Positions 22,500 to 35,599 of a stretch of 64,000 nucleotides of DNA are shown here, piece after piece. The notes beneath the pieces are model-generated. The model was given only the letters and a program-made list of their open reading frames with translations, was not told the origin of the DNA and searched no databases. How positions within the stretch are numbered: the first letter of the stretch is position 1; each line of letters starts with the position of its first letter. This DNA is from Delphinus delphis. Taxonomy: Eukaryota; Chordata; Mammalia; Artiodactyla; Delphinidae. Location of the stretch: the NCBI RefSeq assembly GCF_949987515.2, contig NW_027192659.1, forward strand, positions 1,426,001 to 1,490,000, written 5' to 3'. Position numbers and translations under genes: made by a program.

Positions 22500-25400
22500 G
22501 GGGACGGTTTAGGGTCCAGGTGAGCGTACGTCAACGCTTTAGGGGGAGCGTGCGTGTGAGGGCGCGGGTTTGTGTTAGCATATGGGTTAGGATTAGGGGA
22601 CGGGTGAGGGTCATGCTTCGGGGAAGGGTTAGGTTTAGGGTTCGGGCTAGGGTTAGGGTTAGGGGACGGGGACGTTTTGGGGTCCAGGTGAGGGTACGGC
22701 AACGCTTTACGGGGAGCGTGCGTGTGAGGGCGCGGGTTAGTGTTAGCGTACGGGTTAGGATTATGGGACGGGTGAGGGTCAGGCTTCGGGGAAGGGTTAG
22801 GGTTAGGGTTCGGGCTAGGGTTAGGGTTAGGGGACAGGGACAGTTTAGGGTCCAGGTGAGGGTACGGCAACGCTTTAGGGGGAGCGTGCGTGTGAGGGCG
22901 CGGGTTAGTGTTAGCGTACGGGTTAGGATTAGGGGACGGGTGAAGGTCAGGCTTCGGGGAAGGGTTCGGGTTAGGGTTCGGGCTAGGGTTAGGGTTAAGG
23001 GACAGGGACGGTTTAGGGTCCAGGTGAGGGTACGGCAACGCTTTAGGGGGAGCGTGCCTGTGAGGGCGCGGGTTAGTGTTATCGTACGGGTTAGGATTAG
23101 TGGATGGGTGAGGGTCAGGCTTCGGGGAAGGGTTAGGGTTAGGGTTCGGGCTAGGGTCAGGGTTAGGGGACGGGGACGGTTTAGGGTCCAGGTGAGGGTA
23201 CGGCAACGCTTTAGGGGGAGCGTGCGTGTGAGGGCGCGGGTTAGTGTTAGCGTACGGGTTAGGATTAGGGGACGGGTGAGGGTCAGGCTTCGGGGAAGGG
23301 TTAGGGTTAGGGTTCGGGCTAGGGTTAGGGTTAGGGGACGGGGACGGTTTAGGGTCCAAGTGAGGGTACGGCAACGCTTTAGGGGGAGCGTGCGTGTGAG
23401 GGTGCGGGGTAGTGTTAGCGTACGGGTTAGGATTAGGCGACGGGTGAGGGTCAGGCTTCGGGGAAGGGTTAGGGTTAGGGTTCGGACTAGGGTTAGGGTT
23501 AGGGGACGGGGACGGTTTAGGGTCCAAGTGAGGGTACAGCAACGCTTTAGGGGTAGCGTGCGTGTGAGGGCGCGGGTTAGTGTTAGCGGACGGGTTAGGA
23601 CTAGGGGACGGGTGAGGGTCAGGCTTCGGGGAAGGGTTAGGGTTAGGGTTCGGGCTAGGGTTAGGGTTAGGGGACGGGGAAGGTTTAGGGTCCAGGTGAG
23701 GGTACGGCAACGCTTTAGGGGGAGCGTGCGTGTGAGGGCGCGGGTTAGTGTTAGCGTACGGGTTAGGATTAGGGGACGGGTGAGGGTCAGGCTTCGGGGA
23801 AGTGTTAGGGTTAGGGTTCGGGCTAGGGTTAGGGTTAGGGGACGGGGACGGTTTAGGGTCCAGGTGAGGGTACGGCAACGCTTTAGGGGGAGCGTGCGTG
23901 TGAGGGCGTGGGTTAGTGTTAGCGTACGGGTTAGGATTAGGTGACGGGTGAGTGTCAGGCTTCGGGGAATGGTTAGGGTTTGGGTTCGGGCTAGGGTTAG
24001 GGTTAGGGGACGGGGACGGTTTAGGGTCCAGGTGTGGGTACGGCAACGCTTTAGGGGGAGCGTACGTGTGAGGGCGCGGGTTAGTGTTAGCGTACGGGTT
24101 AGGATTAGGGGACGGGTGAGGGTCAGGCTTCGGGGAAGGGTTAGGGTTAGGGTTCGGGCTAGGGTTAGGGTTAGGTGACGGGGACGGTTTAGGGTCCAGG
24201 TGAGGGTACGGCAACGCTTTAGGGGGAGCGTGCGTGTGAGAGCGCGGGGTAGTGTTAGCGTACGGGTTAGGATTAGGGGACGGGTGAGGGTCAGGCTTCG
24301 GGGAAGGGTTAGGGTTAGGGTTCGGGCTAGGGTTATGGTTAGGGGACGGGGATGGTTTAGGGTCCACGTGAGGGTACGGCAACGCTTTAGGGGGAGCGTG
24401 CGTGTGAGGGCGCGGTTTAGTGTTAGCATACAAGTTAGGATTAGGGGACGGGTGAGGGTCATGCTTCGGGGAAGGGTTAGGGTTAGGGTTCGGGCTAGGG
24501 TTAGGGTTAGGTGACGGGGCCGGTTTAGGGTCCAGGTGAGGGTACGGCAACGCTTTATGGGGAGCGTGCGTGTAAGGGCGCGGGGTAGTGTTAGCGTACG
24601 GGTTAGGATAAGGGGACAGGTGAGGGTCAGGCTTTGAGGAAGGGTTAGGGTTAGGGTTCGGGCTAGGGTTAGGGTTAGGGGACGGGGACGGTTTATGGTC
24701 CAGGTGAGGGTACGGCAACGCTTTAGGGGGAGTGTGCGTGTGAGGGCGCGGGTTAGTGTTAGCGTACGGGTTAGAATTAGGGGAAGGGTGAAGGTCAGGC
24801 TTCGGGGAAGGGTTAGGGTTAGGGTTCGGGCTAGGGTTAGGGTTAGGGGACGGGGACGGTTTAGGGTCCAGGTGAGGGTACGGCAACGCTTTAGGGGGAG
24901 CGTGCGTGTGAGGGCGCGGGTTAGTGTTAGCGTACGGGTTAGGATTAGGGGACGGGTGAGGGTCAGGCTTCGGGGAAGGGTTAGGGTTAGGGTTCGGGCT
25001 AGGGTTAGGGTTAGGGGACGGGGACGGTTTAGGTTCCAGGTGACGGTACGGCAACGCTTTAGGTGGAGCGTGCGTGTGAGGGCGCGGGTTAGTGTTAGCG
25101 TACGGGTTAGGATTAGTGGACGGGTGAGGGTCAGGCTTCGGGGAAGGGTTAGGGTTAGGGTTAGGGGACGGGGACGGTTTAGGGTCCACGTGAGGGTACG
25201 CCAACACTTTAGGGGAAGCGTGCGTGTGAGGGCGTGGTGTAGTGTTAGCGTACGGGTTAGGATTAGGGGACGGGTGACGGTCAGGCTTCGGGGAAGGGTT
25301 AGGGTTAGGGTTCGGGCTAGGGTTAGGGTTAGGGGACGGGGATGGTTTAGGGTCCAGGAGAGGGTACGGCAACGCTTTAGGGGGAGCGTGCGTGTGAGGG

Positions 25401-27400
25401 CGCGGGTTAGTGTTAGCGTACGGGTTAGGATTAGAGGACGGGTGAGGGTCAGGCTTCGGGGAAGGGTTAGGGTTAGGGTTCGGGCTAGGGTTAGGGTTAG
25501 GGGACGGGGACGGTTTAGGGTCCAGGTGAGGGTACGGCAACACTTTAGGGGGAGCGTGCATGTGAGGGCGTGGGTTAGTGTTAGCGTACGGGTTAGGATT
25601 AGGGGACGGGTGAGGGTCAGGCTTCGGGGAAGGTTTAGGGTTAGGGTTTGGGCTAGGGTTAGGGTTAGGGGACGGGGACGGTTGAGGGTCCAGGTGAGGG
25701 TACGGCAACGCTTTAGGGGGAGCCTGCGTGTGAGGGCGCGGGTTAGTGTTAGCGTACGGGTTAGGATTAGGGGACGGGTGAGGGTCAGGTTTCGGGGAAG
25801 GGTTAGGGTTAGGGTTCGGGCTAGAGTTAGGTTTAGGGGACGGGGACGGTTTAGGGTCCAGGTGAGGGTACGGCAACGCTTTAGGGGGAGCGTGCGTGTG
25901 AGGGCGAGGGGTAGTGTTAGCGTACGGGTTAGGATTAGGGGACGGTTGAGGGTCATGCTTCGGGGAAGGGTTAGGGTTAGGGTTCGGGCTAGGGTTAGGG
26001 ATAGGTGACGGGGATGGTTTAGGGTCCAGGTGAGGGTACGGCAACGCTTTAGGGGGAGCGTGCGTGTGAGGGCGCGGGGTAGTGTTAGCGTACGGGTTAG
26101 GATTAGGGGACGGGTGAGGGTCAGGCTTCGGGGAAGGGTTAGGGTTAGGGTTCGGGCTAGGGTTAGGGTTAGGGGACGGGGAAGGTTTAGGGTCCAGGTG
26201 AGGGTACGGCAAAGCTTTAGGGGGAGCGTGTGTGTGAGGGCGCGGGTTAGTGTTAGTGTATGGCTTAGGATTAGGGGACGGGTGAGGGTCATGCTTCGGG
26301 GAAGGTTTAAATTTAGGGTTCGGGCTAGGGTTAGGGTTAGGTGACGGGGACGGTTTAGGGTCCAGGTGAGGGTACGGCAACGCTTTAGGGGGAGCGTGCG
26401 TGTGAGGGCGCGGTGTAGTGTTAGCGTACGGGTTAGGATTAGGGGACGGGTGAGGGTCAGGCTTCGGGGAAGGGTTAGGTTTAGGGTTCGGGCTAGGGTT
26501 AGGGTTAGGTGACGGGGACGGTTTAGGGTCCAGGTGAGGGTACGGCAACGCTTTAGGGGGAGCGTGCGTGTGAGGGCGCGGGGTAGTGTTAGTGTACGGG
26601 TTAGGATTAGGGGACGGGTGAGGGTCAGGCTTCGGGGAAGGGTTAGGGTTAGGGTTCGGGCTAGGGTTAGGGTTAGGGGACGGGGACGGTTTAGGGTCCA
26701 GGTGAGGGTACGGCAACGCTTTAGGGGGAGCGTGCATGTGAGCGCGCGGGTTAGTGTTAGCGTGCGGGTTAGGATTAGGGGACGGGTGAGGGTCAGGCTT
26801 CGGGGAAGGGTTAGGGTTAGGGTTCGGGCTACGGTTAGGGTTACGGGACAGGGACGGTTTAGGGTCCAGGTGAGGGTACAGCAACGCTTTAGGGGGAGCG
26901 TGCCTGTGAGTGCGCCAGTTAGTGTTAGCGTACGGGTTAGGATTAGGGGACGGGTGAGGGTCAGGCTTCGGGGAAGGGTTAGGGTTAGGGTGCGGGCTAA
27001 GGTTAGGGTTAGGGGATGGGGACGGTTTAGGGTCCAGGAGAGGGTACGGCAACGCTTTAGGGGGAGCGTGCGTGTGAGGGCGCGGGTTAGTGTTAGCGTA
27101 CGGGTTAGGATTAGGGGACGGGTGAGGGTCAGGCTTCGGGGAAGGGTGAGGGTTAGGGTTCAGTCTAGGGTTAGTGTTAGGGGACGGGGACGGTTTAGGG
27201 TCCAGGTGAGGGTACGGCAATGCTTTAGGGGGAGCGTGCGTGTGACGGCGCGGGTTAGTGTTAGCGTACGGGTTAAGATTAGGGGACGGGTGAGGGTCAG
27301 GCTTCGGGGAAGGTTTAGGGTTAGGGTTCGGGCTAGTGTTAGGGTAAGGTGACGGGGCCGGTTTAGGGTCCAGGTGAGGGTACGGCAACGCTTTATGGGG
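22500..27400 (+). repeat. Diverged block, long form of 35,600-38,300
   Basis: Ordered markers are TTTGTGTTAGCATATG (22,570), GACGTTTTGGGG (22,672), GTGAAGGTC (22,941), TTATCGTACGG (23,080), TTCGGACTAG (23,481), TTAGCGGACGG (23,583), GGGTTTGGG (23,967), GAGCGTACG (24,059), GGCAAAGC (26,211), CGCGGTGTAG (26,410) and GGTTACGGGACAGG (26,840). They recur in the same order at 35.6-38.3 kb but packed into about 2.7 kb. This is one of the most diverged parts of the window. Confidence 0.8.
25047..25196 (+). repeat. Shortened unit, 150 bp (-18)
   Basis: Three hexamers (TTCGGG, CTAGGG and one TTAGGG) are missing from the G-run core, so GAAGGG is followed by three TTAGGG and then GACGGG. The loss is exactly 18 bases. 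The breakpoints lie within near-identical hexamers, as expected for slippage. Confidence 0.9.
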
Positions 27401-27548
27401 AGCGTGCGTGTGAGGGCGCGGGGTAGTGTTAGCGTACGGGTTAGGATTAGGGGACGGGTGAGGGTCAGGCTTCGGGGAAGGGTTAGGTTTAGGGTTCGGG
27501 CTAGGGTTAGGGTTAGGGGACGGGGACGGTTTAGGGTCCAGGTGAGGG

Positions 27549-29900
27549 TACGGCAAGGCTTTAGGGGGAGCGTGCGTGTGAGGGCGCGGGTTAGTGTTAG
27601 CGTACGGGTTAGGATTAGGGGACGGGTGAGGGTCAGGCTTCGGGGAAGTGTTAGGCTTAGGGTTCGGGCTAGGGTTAGGGTTAGGGGACGGGGACGGTTT
27701 AGGGTACAGGTGAGGGTACGGCAACGCTTCAGGGGGAGCGTGCGTGTGAGGGCGCGGGTTAGTGTTAAAGTACGGGTTAGGATTAGGGGACGGGTGAGGG
27801 TCAGGCTTCGGGGAAGGGTTAGGGTTAGGGTTTGGGCTAGGGTTACGGTTAGGGGACAGGGACGGTTTAGGGTCCAGGTGAGGGTACGGCAACGCTTTAG
27901 GGGGAGCGTGGGTGTGAGGGCGCGGGTTAGTGTTAGCGTACGGGTTAGGATTAGGGGACGGGTGAGGGTCAGGCTTCGGGGAAGGGTTAGGGTTAGGGTT
28001 CGGGCTAGGGTTAGGGATAGGGGACGGGGACGGTTTAGGGTCCAGGTGAGGGTACGGCAACGCTTTAGGGGGAGCGTGCGTGTGAGGGCGCGGGTTAGTG
28101 TTAGCGTACGGGTTAGGATTAGGGGACGGGTGAGGGTCAGGCTTTGGGGAAGGGTTAGGGTTAGGGTTCGGGCTAGGGTTAGGGTTAGGGGACGGGGACG
28201 GTTTAGGGTCCAGGTGAGGGTACGGCAACGCTTTAGGGGGAGCGTGCGTGTGAGGGCTCGGGTTAGTGTTAGCGTACGGGTTAGGATTAGGTGACGGGTG
28301 AGGGTCAGGCTTCGGGGAAGTGTTAGGGTTAGGGTTCGGGCTAGGGTTAGGGTTAGGGGACGGGGACGGTTTAGGTTCCAGGTGAGGGTACGGCAACGCT
28401 TTAGGGGGAGCGTGCGTGTGAGGGCGCGGGTTAGTGTTAGCGTACGGGTTAGGATTAGGGGACGGGTGAGGGTCAGGCTTCGGGGAAGGGTTAGGGTTAG
28501 GGTTCGGGCTAGGGTTAGGGTTAGGGAACGGGGACGATTTAGGGTCGAGGTGAGGGCACAGCAACGCTTTAGGGGGAGCGTGGGTGTGAGGGCGCGGGTT
28601 AGTGTTAGCGTACGGGTTAGGATTAGGGGACGGGTGAGGGTCAGGCTTCAGGGAAGGGTTAGGGTTAGGGTTCGGGCTAGGTTTAGGGTTAGGGGACGGG
28701 GACGGTTTAGGGTCCAGGTGAGGGTACGGCAACGCTTTAGGGGGAGCGTGCGTGTTAGGGCGTGAGTTACTGTTAGCGTACGGGTTAGGATTAGGGGACG
28801 GGTGAGGGTCAGGCTTCGGGGAAGTGTAAGGGTTAGGGTTCGGGCTAGGGTTAGGGTTAGGGGATGGGGACGGTTTAGGGTCCAGGTGAGGGTACGGCAA
28901 CGCTTTAGGGGGAGCGTGCGTGTCAGGGCGCGGTTAGTGTTAGCGTACGGGTTAGGATTAGGGGACGGGTGAGGGTCAGGCTTCGGGGAAGGGTTAGGGT
29001 CAGGGTTCGGGCTAGGGTTAGGGTTAGGGGACGGGGACGGTTTAGGGTCCAGGTGAGGGTACGGCAACGCTTTAGGGGCAGCGTGCGTGTCAGGTCGCGG
29101 GTTAGTGTTAGCGTACGGGTTAGGATTAGGGGACGGGTGAGGGTCAGGCTTTGGGGAAGGGTTAGGGTTAGGGTTCGGGCTAGGGTTAGGGTTAGGGGAC
29201 GGGGACGGTTTAGGGTCCAGGTGAGGGTACGGCAACGCTTTAGGGGGAGCGTGCGTGTGAGAGCGCGGGTTAGTGTTAGCGTACGGGTTAGGATTAGGGG
29301 ACGGGTGAGGGTCAGGCTTCGGGGAAGTGTTAGGGTTAGGGTTCGGGCTAGGGTTAGGGTTAGGGGACGGGGACGGTTTAGGGTCCAGGTGAGGGTACGG
29401 CAACGCTTTAGGGGGAGCGTGCGTGTGAGGGCGTGCGTTAGTGTTAGCGTACGGGTTAGGATTAGGGGACGGGTGAGGGTCAGGCTTCGGGGAAGGGTTA
29501 GGGTTAGGGTTCGGGCTAGGGTTAGGGTTAGGGGACAGGGACGGTTTAGGGTCCAGGTGAGGGTACGGCAACGCTTTAGGGGGAGCGTGCGTGTGAGGGC
29601 GTGGGTTAGTGTTAGCGTACGTGTTAGGATTAGGGGACGGGTGAGGGTCAGGCTTCGGGGAAGGGTTAGGGTTAGGGTTCGGGCTAGGGTTAGGGTTAGG
29701 TGATGGGGACGGTTTAGGGTCCAGGTGAGGGTACGGCAACGCTTTAGGTGGAGCGTGCGTGTGAGGGCGCGGATTAGTGTTAGCGTACGGGTTAGGATTA
29801 GGGGACGGGTGAGGGTCAGGCTTCGGGGAAGGGTTATGGTTAGGGTTCGGGCTAGGGTGAGGGTTAGGGGACGTTGACGGTTTAGGGTCCAGGTGAGGGC
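27549..29900 (+). repeat. Block related to 7,224-9,400, with one extra unit
   Basis: Carries CGGCAAGGC, GGTACAGG, GTTAAAGTACGG and GGGATAGG in the same order as 7.2-7.7 kb at an offset of 121 units. From about 28,230 the offset is 122 units, so one unit (about 28,060-28,230) is unmatched in the upstream copy. Confidence 0.75.
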
Positions 29901-32900
29901 ACAGCAACGCTTTAGGGGGAGCGTGTGTGTGAGGGCGCGGGTTAGTGTTAGCGTACGGGTTAGGATTAGGGGACGGGTGAGGGTCAGGCTTCGGGGAAGG
30001 GTTAGGGTTAGGGTTCGGGCTTGTGTTAGGGTTAGGGGACGGGGACGGTTTAAGGTCCAGGTGAGGGTACGGCAACGCTTTAGGGGGAGCGTGTGTGTGA
30101 GGGCGCCGGTTAGTGTTAGCGTACGGGTTAGGATTAGGGGACGGGTGAGGGTCAGGCTTCGGGGAAGGGTTAGGGTTAGGGTTCGGGCTTGTGTTAGGGT
30201 TAGGGGACGGGGACGGTTTAAGGTCCAGGTGAGGGTACGGCAACGCTTTAGGGGGAGCGTGCGTGTGAGGGCGCGGGTTAGTGTTAGCGTACGGGTTAGG
30301 ATTAGGGGACGGGTGAGGGTCAGGCTTCGGGGAAGGGTTAGGGTTAGGGTTCGGGCTAGGGTTAGGGTTAGGGGACGGGGACGGTTTAGGGTCCAGGTGA
30401 GGGTATGGCAACGCTTTAGGGGGAGCGTGCGTGTGTGGGCGCGGGTTATTGTTAGCGTACGGGTTAGGATTAGGGGACGGGTGAGGGTCAGGCTTCTGGG
30501 AAGGGTTAGGGTCAGGGTTCGGGCTAGGGATAGGGTTAGGGGACGGGGACGGTTTAGGGTCCAGGTGAGGGTACGGCAACGCTTTAGGGGGAGCGTGCGT
30601 GTGAGGGCGCGGGTTAGTGTTAGCGTACGGGTTAGGATAGGGGACGGGTGAGGGTCTGGCTTCGGGGAAGGGTAGGGTTAGGGTTCGGGCTAGGGTTAGG
30701 GTTAGGGGACAGGGACGGTTTAGGGTCCAGGTGAGGGTACGGCAACGCTTTAGGGGGAGCGTGCGTGTGAGGGCGCGGGTTAGTGTTAGCGTACGGGTTA
30801 GGATTAGGGGACGGGTGAGGGTCAGGCTTCGGGGAAGTGTTAGGGTTAGGGTTCGGGCTAGGGTTAGGGTTAGGGGACGGGGACGGTTTAGGGTCCAGGT
30901 GAGAGTACGGCAACGCTTTAGTGGGAGCGTGCGTGTGAGGGCGTGTGTTAGTGTTAGCGTACGGGTTAGGATTAGGGGACGGGTGAGGGTCAGGCTTCGG
31001 GGAAGGGTTAGGGTTAGGGTTCGGGCTAGGGTTAGGGTTAGGGGACAGGGACGGTTTAGGGTCCAGGTGAGGGTACGGCAACGCTTTAGGGGGAGCGTGC
31101 GTGTGAGGGTGCGGGGTAGTGTTAGCGTACGGGTTAGGATTAGGGGACGGGTGAGGGTCAGGCTTCGGGGAAGGGTTAGGGTTAGGGTTTGGGCTAGGGT
31201 TAGGTTTAGGGGACGGGGACGGTTTAGGGTCCAGGTGAGGGTACGGCAACGCTTTAGGGGGAGCGTGCGTGTGAGGGCGCGGGTTAGTGTTAGCGTACGG
31301 GTTAGGATTAGGGGACGGGTGAGGGTCAGGCTTCGGGGAAGGGTTAGGGTTAGGGTTCGGGCTAGGGTTAGGGTTAGGGGACGGGGACGGTTTAGGGTCC
31401 AGGTGAGGGTACGGCAACGCTTTACGGGGAGCGTGCGTGTGAGGGTGCGGGTTAGTGTTAGCGTACGGGTTAGGATTAGGGGACGGGTGACGGTCAGGCT
31501 TCGGGGAAGGGTTAGGGTTAGGGTTCGGGCTAGGGTTAGGGTTAGGTGACGGGGACGGTTTAGGGTCCAGGTGAGGGTACGGCGACACTTTAGGGGGAGC
31601 GTGCGTGTGAGGGCGCGGGTTATTGTTAGCGTACGGGTTAGGATTAGGGGACGGGTGAGGGTCAGGCTTCGGGGAAGGGTTAGGGTTAGGGTTCGGGCTA
31701 GGGTTAGAGTTAGGGGACGGGGACGGTTTAGGGTCCAGGTGAGGGGACGGCAATGTTTTAGGGGGAGCGTGCGTGTGAGGGCGTGGGTTAGTGTTAGCGT
31801 ACGGGTTAGGATTAGGGGACGGGTGAGGGTCAGGCTTCGGGGAAGGGTTAGGGTTAGGGTTCGGGCTAGGGTTAGGGTTAGGGGACGGGGACGGTTTAGG
31901 GTCCAGGTGAGGGTACGGCAACGCTTTAGGGGGAGCGTGCGTGTGAGGGCGCGGGGTAGTGTTAGCGTACGTGTTAGGATTAGGGGACGGGTGAGGTTCA
32001 TGCTTCGGGGAAGGGTTAGGGTTAGGGTTCGGGCTAGGGTTAGGGTTAGGTGACGGGGATGGTTTAGGGTCCAGGTGAGGATACGGCAACGCTTTAGGGG
32101 GAGCGTGCGTGTGAGGGCGCGGGTTAGTGTTAGCGTACGGGTTAGGATTAGGGGACGGGTGAGGGTCAGGCTTCGGGGAAGGGTTAGGGTTAGGGTTCGG
32201 GCTAGGGTTAGGGTTAGGGGACGGGGACAGTTTAGGGTCCAGGTGAGGGTACGGCAACGCTTTACGGGGAGCGTGCGTGTGAGGGTGCAGGTTAGTGTTA
32301 GCGTACGGGTTAGGATTAGGGGATGGTTCAGGGTCATGCTTCAGGGAAGGGTTAGGGTTAGGGTTCGGGCTAGGGTTAGGGTTAGGTGACGGGGACGGTT
32401 TAGGGTCCAGGTGAGGGTGCGGCAACGCTTTAGGGGGAGCGTGGGTGTGAGGGCGCGGGTTAGTGTTAGCGTACGGGTTAGGATTAGGGGACGGGTGAGG
32501 GTCAGGCTTCAGGGAAGGGTTAGGGTTAGGGTTCGGGCTAGGTTTAGGGTTAGGGGACGGGGACGGTTTAGGGTCCAGGTGAGGGTATGGCAACGCTTTA
32601 GGGGGAGCGTGCGTGTGAGGGCGTGGGTTACTGTTAGCGTATGGGTTAGGATTTGGGGACGGGTGAGGGTCAGGCTTCGGGGAAGTGTTAGGGTTAGGGT
32701 TCGGGCTAGGTTTAGGGTTAGGGGACGGGGACGGTTTAGGGTCCAGGTGAGGGTACGGCAACGCTTTAGGGGAAGCGTGCGTGTGAGGGCGCGGGTTAGC
32801 GTTAGCGTACGGGTTAGGATTACGGGACGGGTGAGGGTCAGGCTTCGGGGAAGGGTTAGGGTTAGGGTTCGGGCTAGGGTTAGGGTTAGGGGACGGGGAC

Positions 32901-33249
32901 GGTTTAGGGTCCAGGTGGGGGTACGGCAACGCTTTAGGGGGAGCGTGCATGTCAGGGCGCGGGTTAGTGTTAGCGTACGGGTTAGGATTAGGGGACGGGT
33001 GACGGTCAGGTTTAGGGGAAGGGTTAGGGTTAGGGTTCGGGCTAGGGTTAGGGTTAGGGGACGGGGACGGTTTAGGGTCCAGGTGAGGGCACGGCAACGC
33101 TTTAGGGGGAGCGTGCGTGTGAGGGCGTGGGTTAGTGTTAGCGTACGGGTTAGGATTAGGGGACGGGTGAGGGTCAGGCTTCGGGGAAGGGTTAGGGTTA
33201 GGGTCGGGCTAGGGTTAGGGTTAGGGGACGGGGACGGTTTAGGGTCCAG

Positions 33250-34430
33250 GTGAGGGTACGGCAACGCTTTAGGGGGAGCGTGCGTGTGAGGGCGCGGGTT
33301 AGTGTTAGCGTACGGGTTAGGATTAGGGGACGGGTGAGGGTCAGGCTTCGGGGAAGGGTTAGGGTTAGTGTTCAGGCTAGGGTTAGGGTTAGGGGACGGG
33401 GACGGTTTAGGGTCCAGGTGAGGGTATGGCAATGCTTTACGGGGAGCGTGCGTGTGAGGGCGCGGGTTAGTGTTAGCGTACGGGTTAGGATTAGGGGACG
33501 GGTGAGGGTCAGGCTTCGGGGAAGTGTTAGGGTAAGAGTTCGGGCTAGGGTTAGGGTTAGGGGACGGGGACGGTTTAGGGTCCAGGTGAGGGTACGGCAA
33601 CGCTTTAGGGGGAGCGTGCGTGTGAGGGCGCGGGTTAGTGTTAGCGTACGGGTTAGGATTAGGGGACGGGTGAGGGTCAGGCTTCGGGGAAGGGTTAGGG
33701 TTAGGGTTCGGGCTAGGGTTAGGGTTAGGTGACGGGGACGGTTTAGGGTCCAGGTGAGGATACGGCAACGCTTTAGGGGGAGCGTGCGTGTGAGGGCGTG
33801 GGGTAGTGTTAGCGTACGGGTTAGGATTAGGGGACGGGTGAGGGTCAGGCTTCGGGGAAGGGTTAGGGTTAGGGTTCGGGCTAGGGTTTGGGTTAGGTGA
33901 CGGGGACGGTTTAGGGTCCAGGTGAGGGTACGGCAACGCTTTAGGGGGAGCATGCGTGTGAGGGCGCGGGGTAGTGTTAGCGTACGGGTTAGGATTAGGG
34001 GACGGGTGAGGGTCAGGCTTCGGGGAAGGGTTAGGGTTAGGGTTCGGGTTAGGGTTAGGGTTAGGGGACGGGGACGGTTTAGGGTCCAGGTGAGGGTACG
34101 GCAACGCTTTAGGGGGAGCGTGCGTGTGAGGGCACGGGTTAGTGTTAGCGTACGGGTTAGGATTAGGGGACGGGTGAGGGTCAGGCTTCGGGGAAGTGTT
34201 AGGGTTAGGGTTCGGGCTAGGGTTAGGGTTAGGGGACGGGGACAGTTTAGGGTCCAGGTGAGGGTACGGCAACGCTTTACGGGGAGCGTTCGTGTGAGGG
34301 TGCGGGTTAGTGTTAGCGTACGGGTTACGATTAGGGGACGGTTCAGGGTCATGCTTCGGGGAAGGGTTAGGGTTAGGGTTCGGGCTAGGGTTAGGGTTAG
34401 GTGACGGGGACGGTTTAGGGTCCAGGTGAG
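33250..34430 (+). repeat. Third relative of the 13.4/18.1 kb block
   Basis: Units here share GTGTTCAGGC (33,369), TATGGCAATGC (33,426), TTTACGGGG and GGATACGG (33,768) with 13.4-13.95 kb and 18.1-18.65 kb, 90 units after the latter. Further right (34,270-34,440) are GGGTTACGATTAGG and GGTTCAGGGTCATG, markers shared with about 11,640 and 20,240. Confidence 0.7.
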
Positions 34431-34768
34431 GGTACGGCAACACTTTAGGGGGAGCGTGCGTGTGAGGGCGCGGGGTAGTGTTAGCGTACGGGTTAGGATT
34501 AGGGGACGGGTGAGGGTCAGGCTTCGGGGAAGCGTTAGGGTTAGGGTTCGGGCTAGGGTGAGGGTTAGGGGACGGGGACTGTTTAGGGTCCAGGTGAGGG
34601 TACGGCAACGCTTTAGGGGGAGCGTGCGTGTGAGGGCGCGGGTTAGTGTTAGCGTACGGGTTAGGATTAGGGGACGGGTGAGGGTCAGGCTTCGGGGAAG
34701 GGTTAGGGTTAGGGTTCGGGCTACGGTTAGGGTTAGGGGACGGGGATGGTTTAGGGTCCAGGTGAGGG

Positions 34769-34954
34769 TATGGCAACGCTTTAGGGGGAGCGTGCGTGTG
34801 AGGGCGCGGGTTAGTGTTAGCGTACGGGTTAGGATTAGGGGACGGGTGAGGGTCAGGCTTCGGGGAAGCGTTAGGGTTAGGGTTCGGGCTAGGGTTAGGG
34901 TTCGGGCTAGGGTTAGGGTTAGGGGACGGGGATGGTTTAGGGTCCAGGTGAGGG
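34769..34954 (+). repeat. Expanded unit, 186 bp (+18)
   Basis: The group TTCGGG, CTAGGG, TTAGGG is present twice in tandem in the G-run core (34,881-34,920). This is the exact reciprocal of the 18-base deletion seen at 25,047, 39,489, 41,654, 44,321 and 56,845, as expected for unequal exchange between sister units. Confidence 0.9.
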
Positions 34955-35599
34955 TACGGCAATGCTTTAGGGGGAGCGTGCGTGTGAGGGCGCGGGGTAG
35001 TGTTAGCGTACGTGTTAGGATTAGGGGACGGGTGAGGGTCAGGCTTCGGGGAAGGGTTAGGGTTAGGGTTCGGGCTAGGGTTAGGGTTAGAGGACGGGGA
35101 TGGTTTAGAGTCCAGGTGAGGGTACGGCAACGCTTTAGGGGGAGCGTGCGTGTGAGGGTGTGTGTTAGTGTTAGCGTACGGGTTAGGATTAGGGGACGGG
35201 TGAGGGTCAGGCTTCGGGGAAGGGTTAGGGTTAGGGTTCGGGTTAGGGTTAGGGTTAGGGGACGGGGACGGTTTAGGGTCCAGGGGAGGGTACGGCAACG
35301 CTTTAGGTGGAGCGTGCGTGTGAGGGCGCGGGTTAGTGTTAGCGTACGGGTTAGGATTAGGGGACGGGTGAGGGTCAGGCTTCGGGGAAGTGTTAGGGTA
35401 AGGGTTCGGGCTAGGGTTAGGGTTAGGGGACGGGGACGGTTTAGGGTCCAGGTGAGGGTACGGCAACGCTTTAGGGGGAGCGTGCGTGTGAGGGCGTGGG
35501 TTAGTGTTCGCGTACGGGTTAGGATTACGGGACGGGTGAGGGTCAGGCTTCGGGGAAGGGTTAGGGTTACGGTTCGGGCTAGGGTTAGGATTAGGGGAC

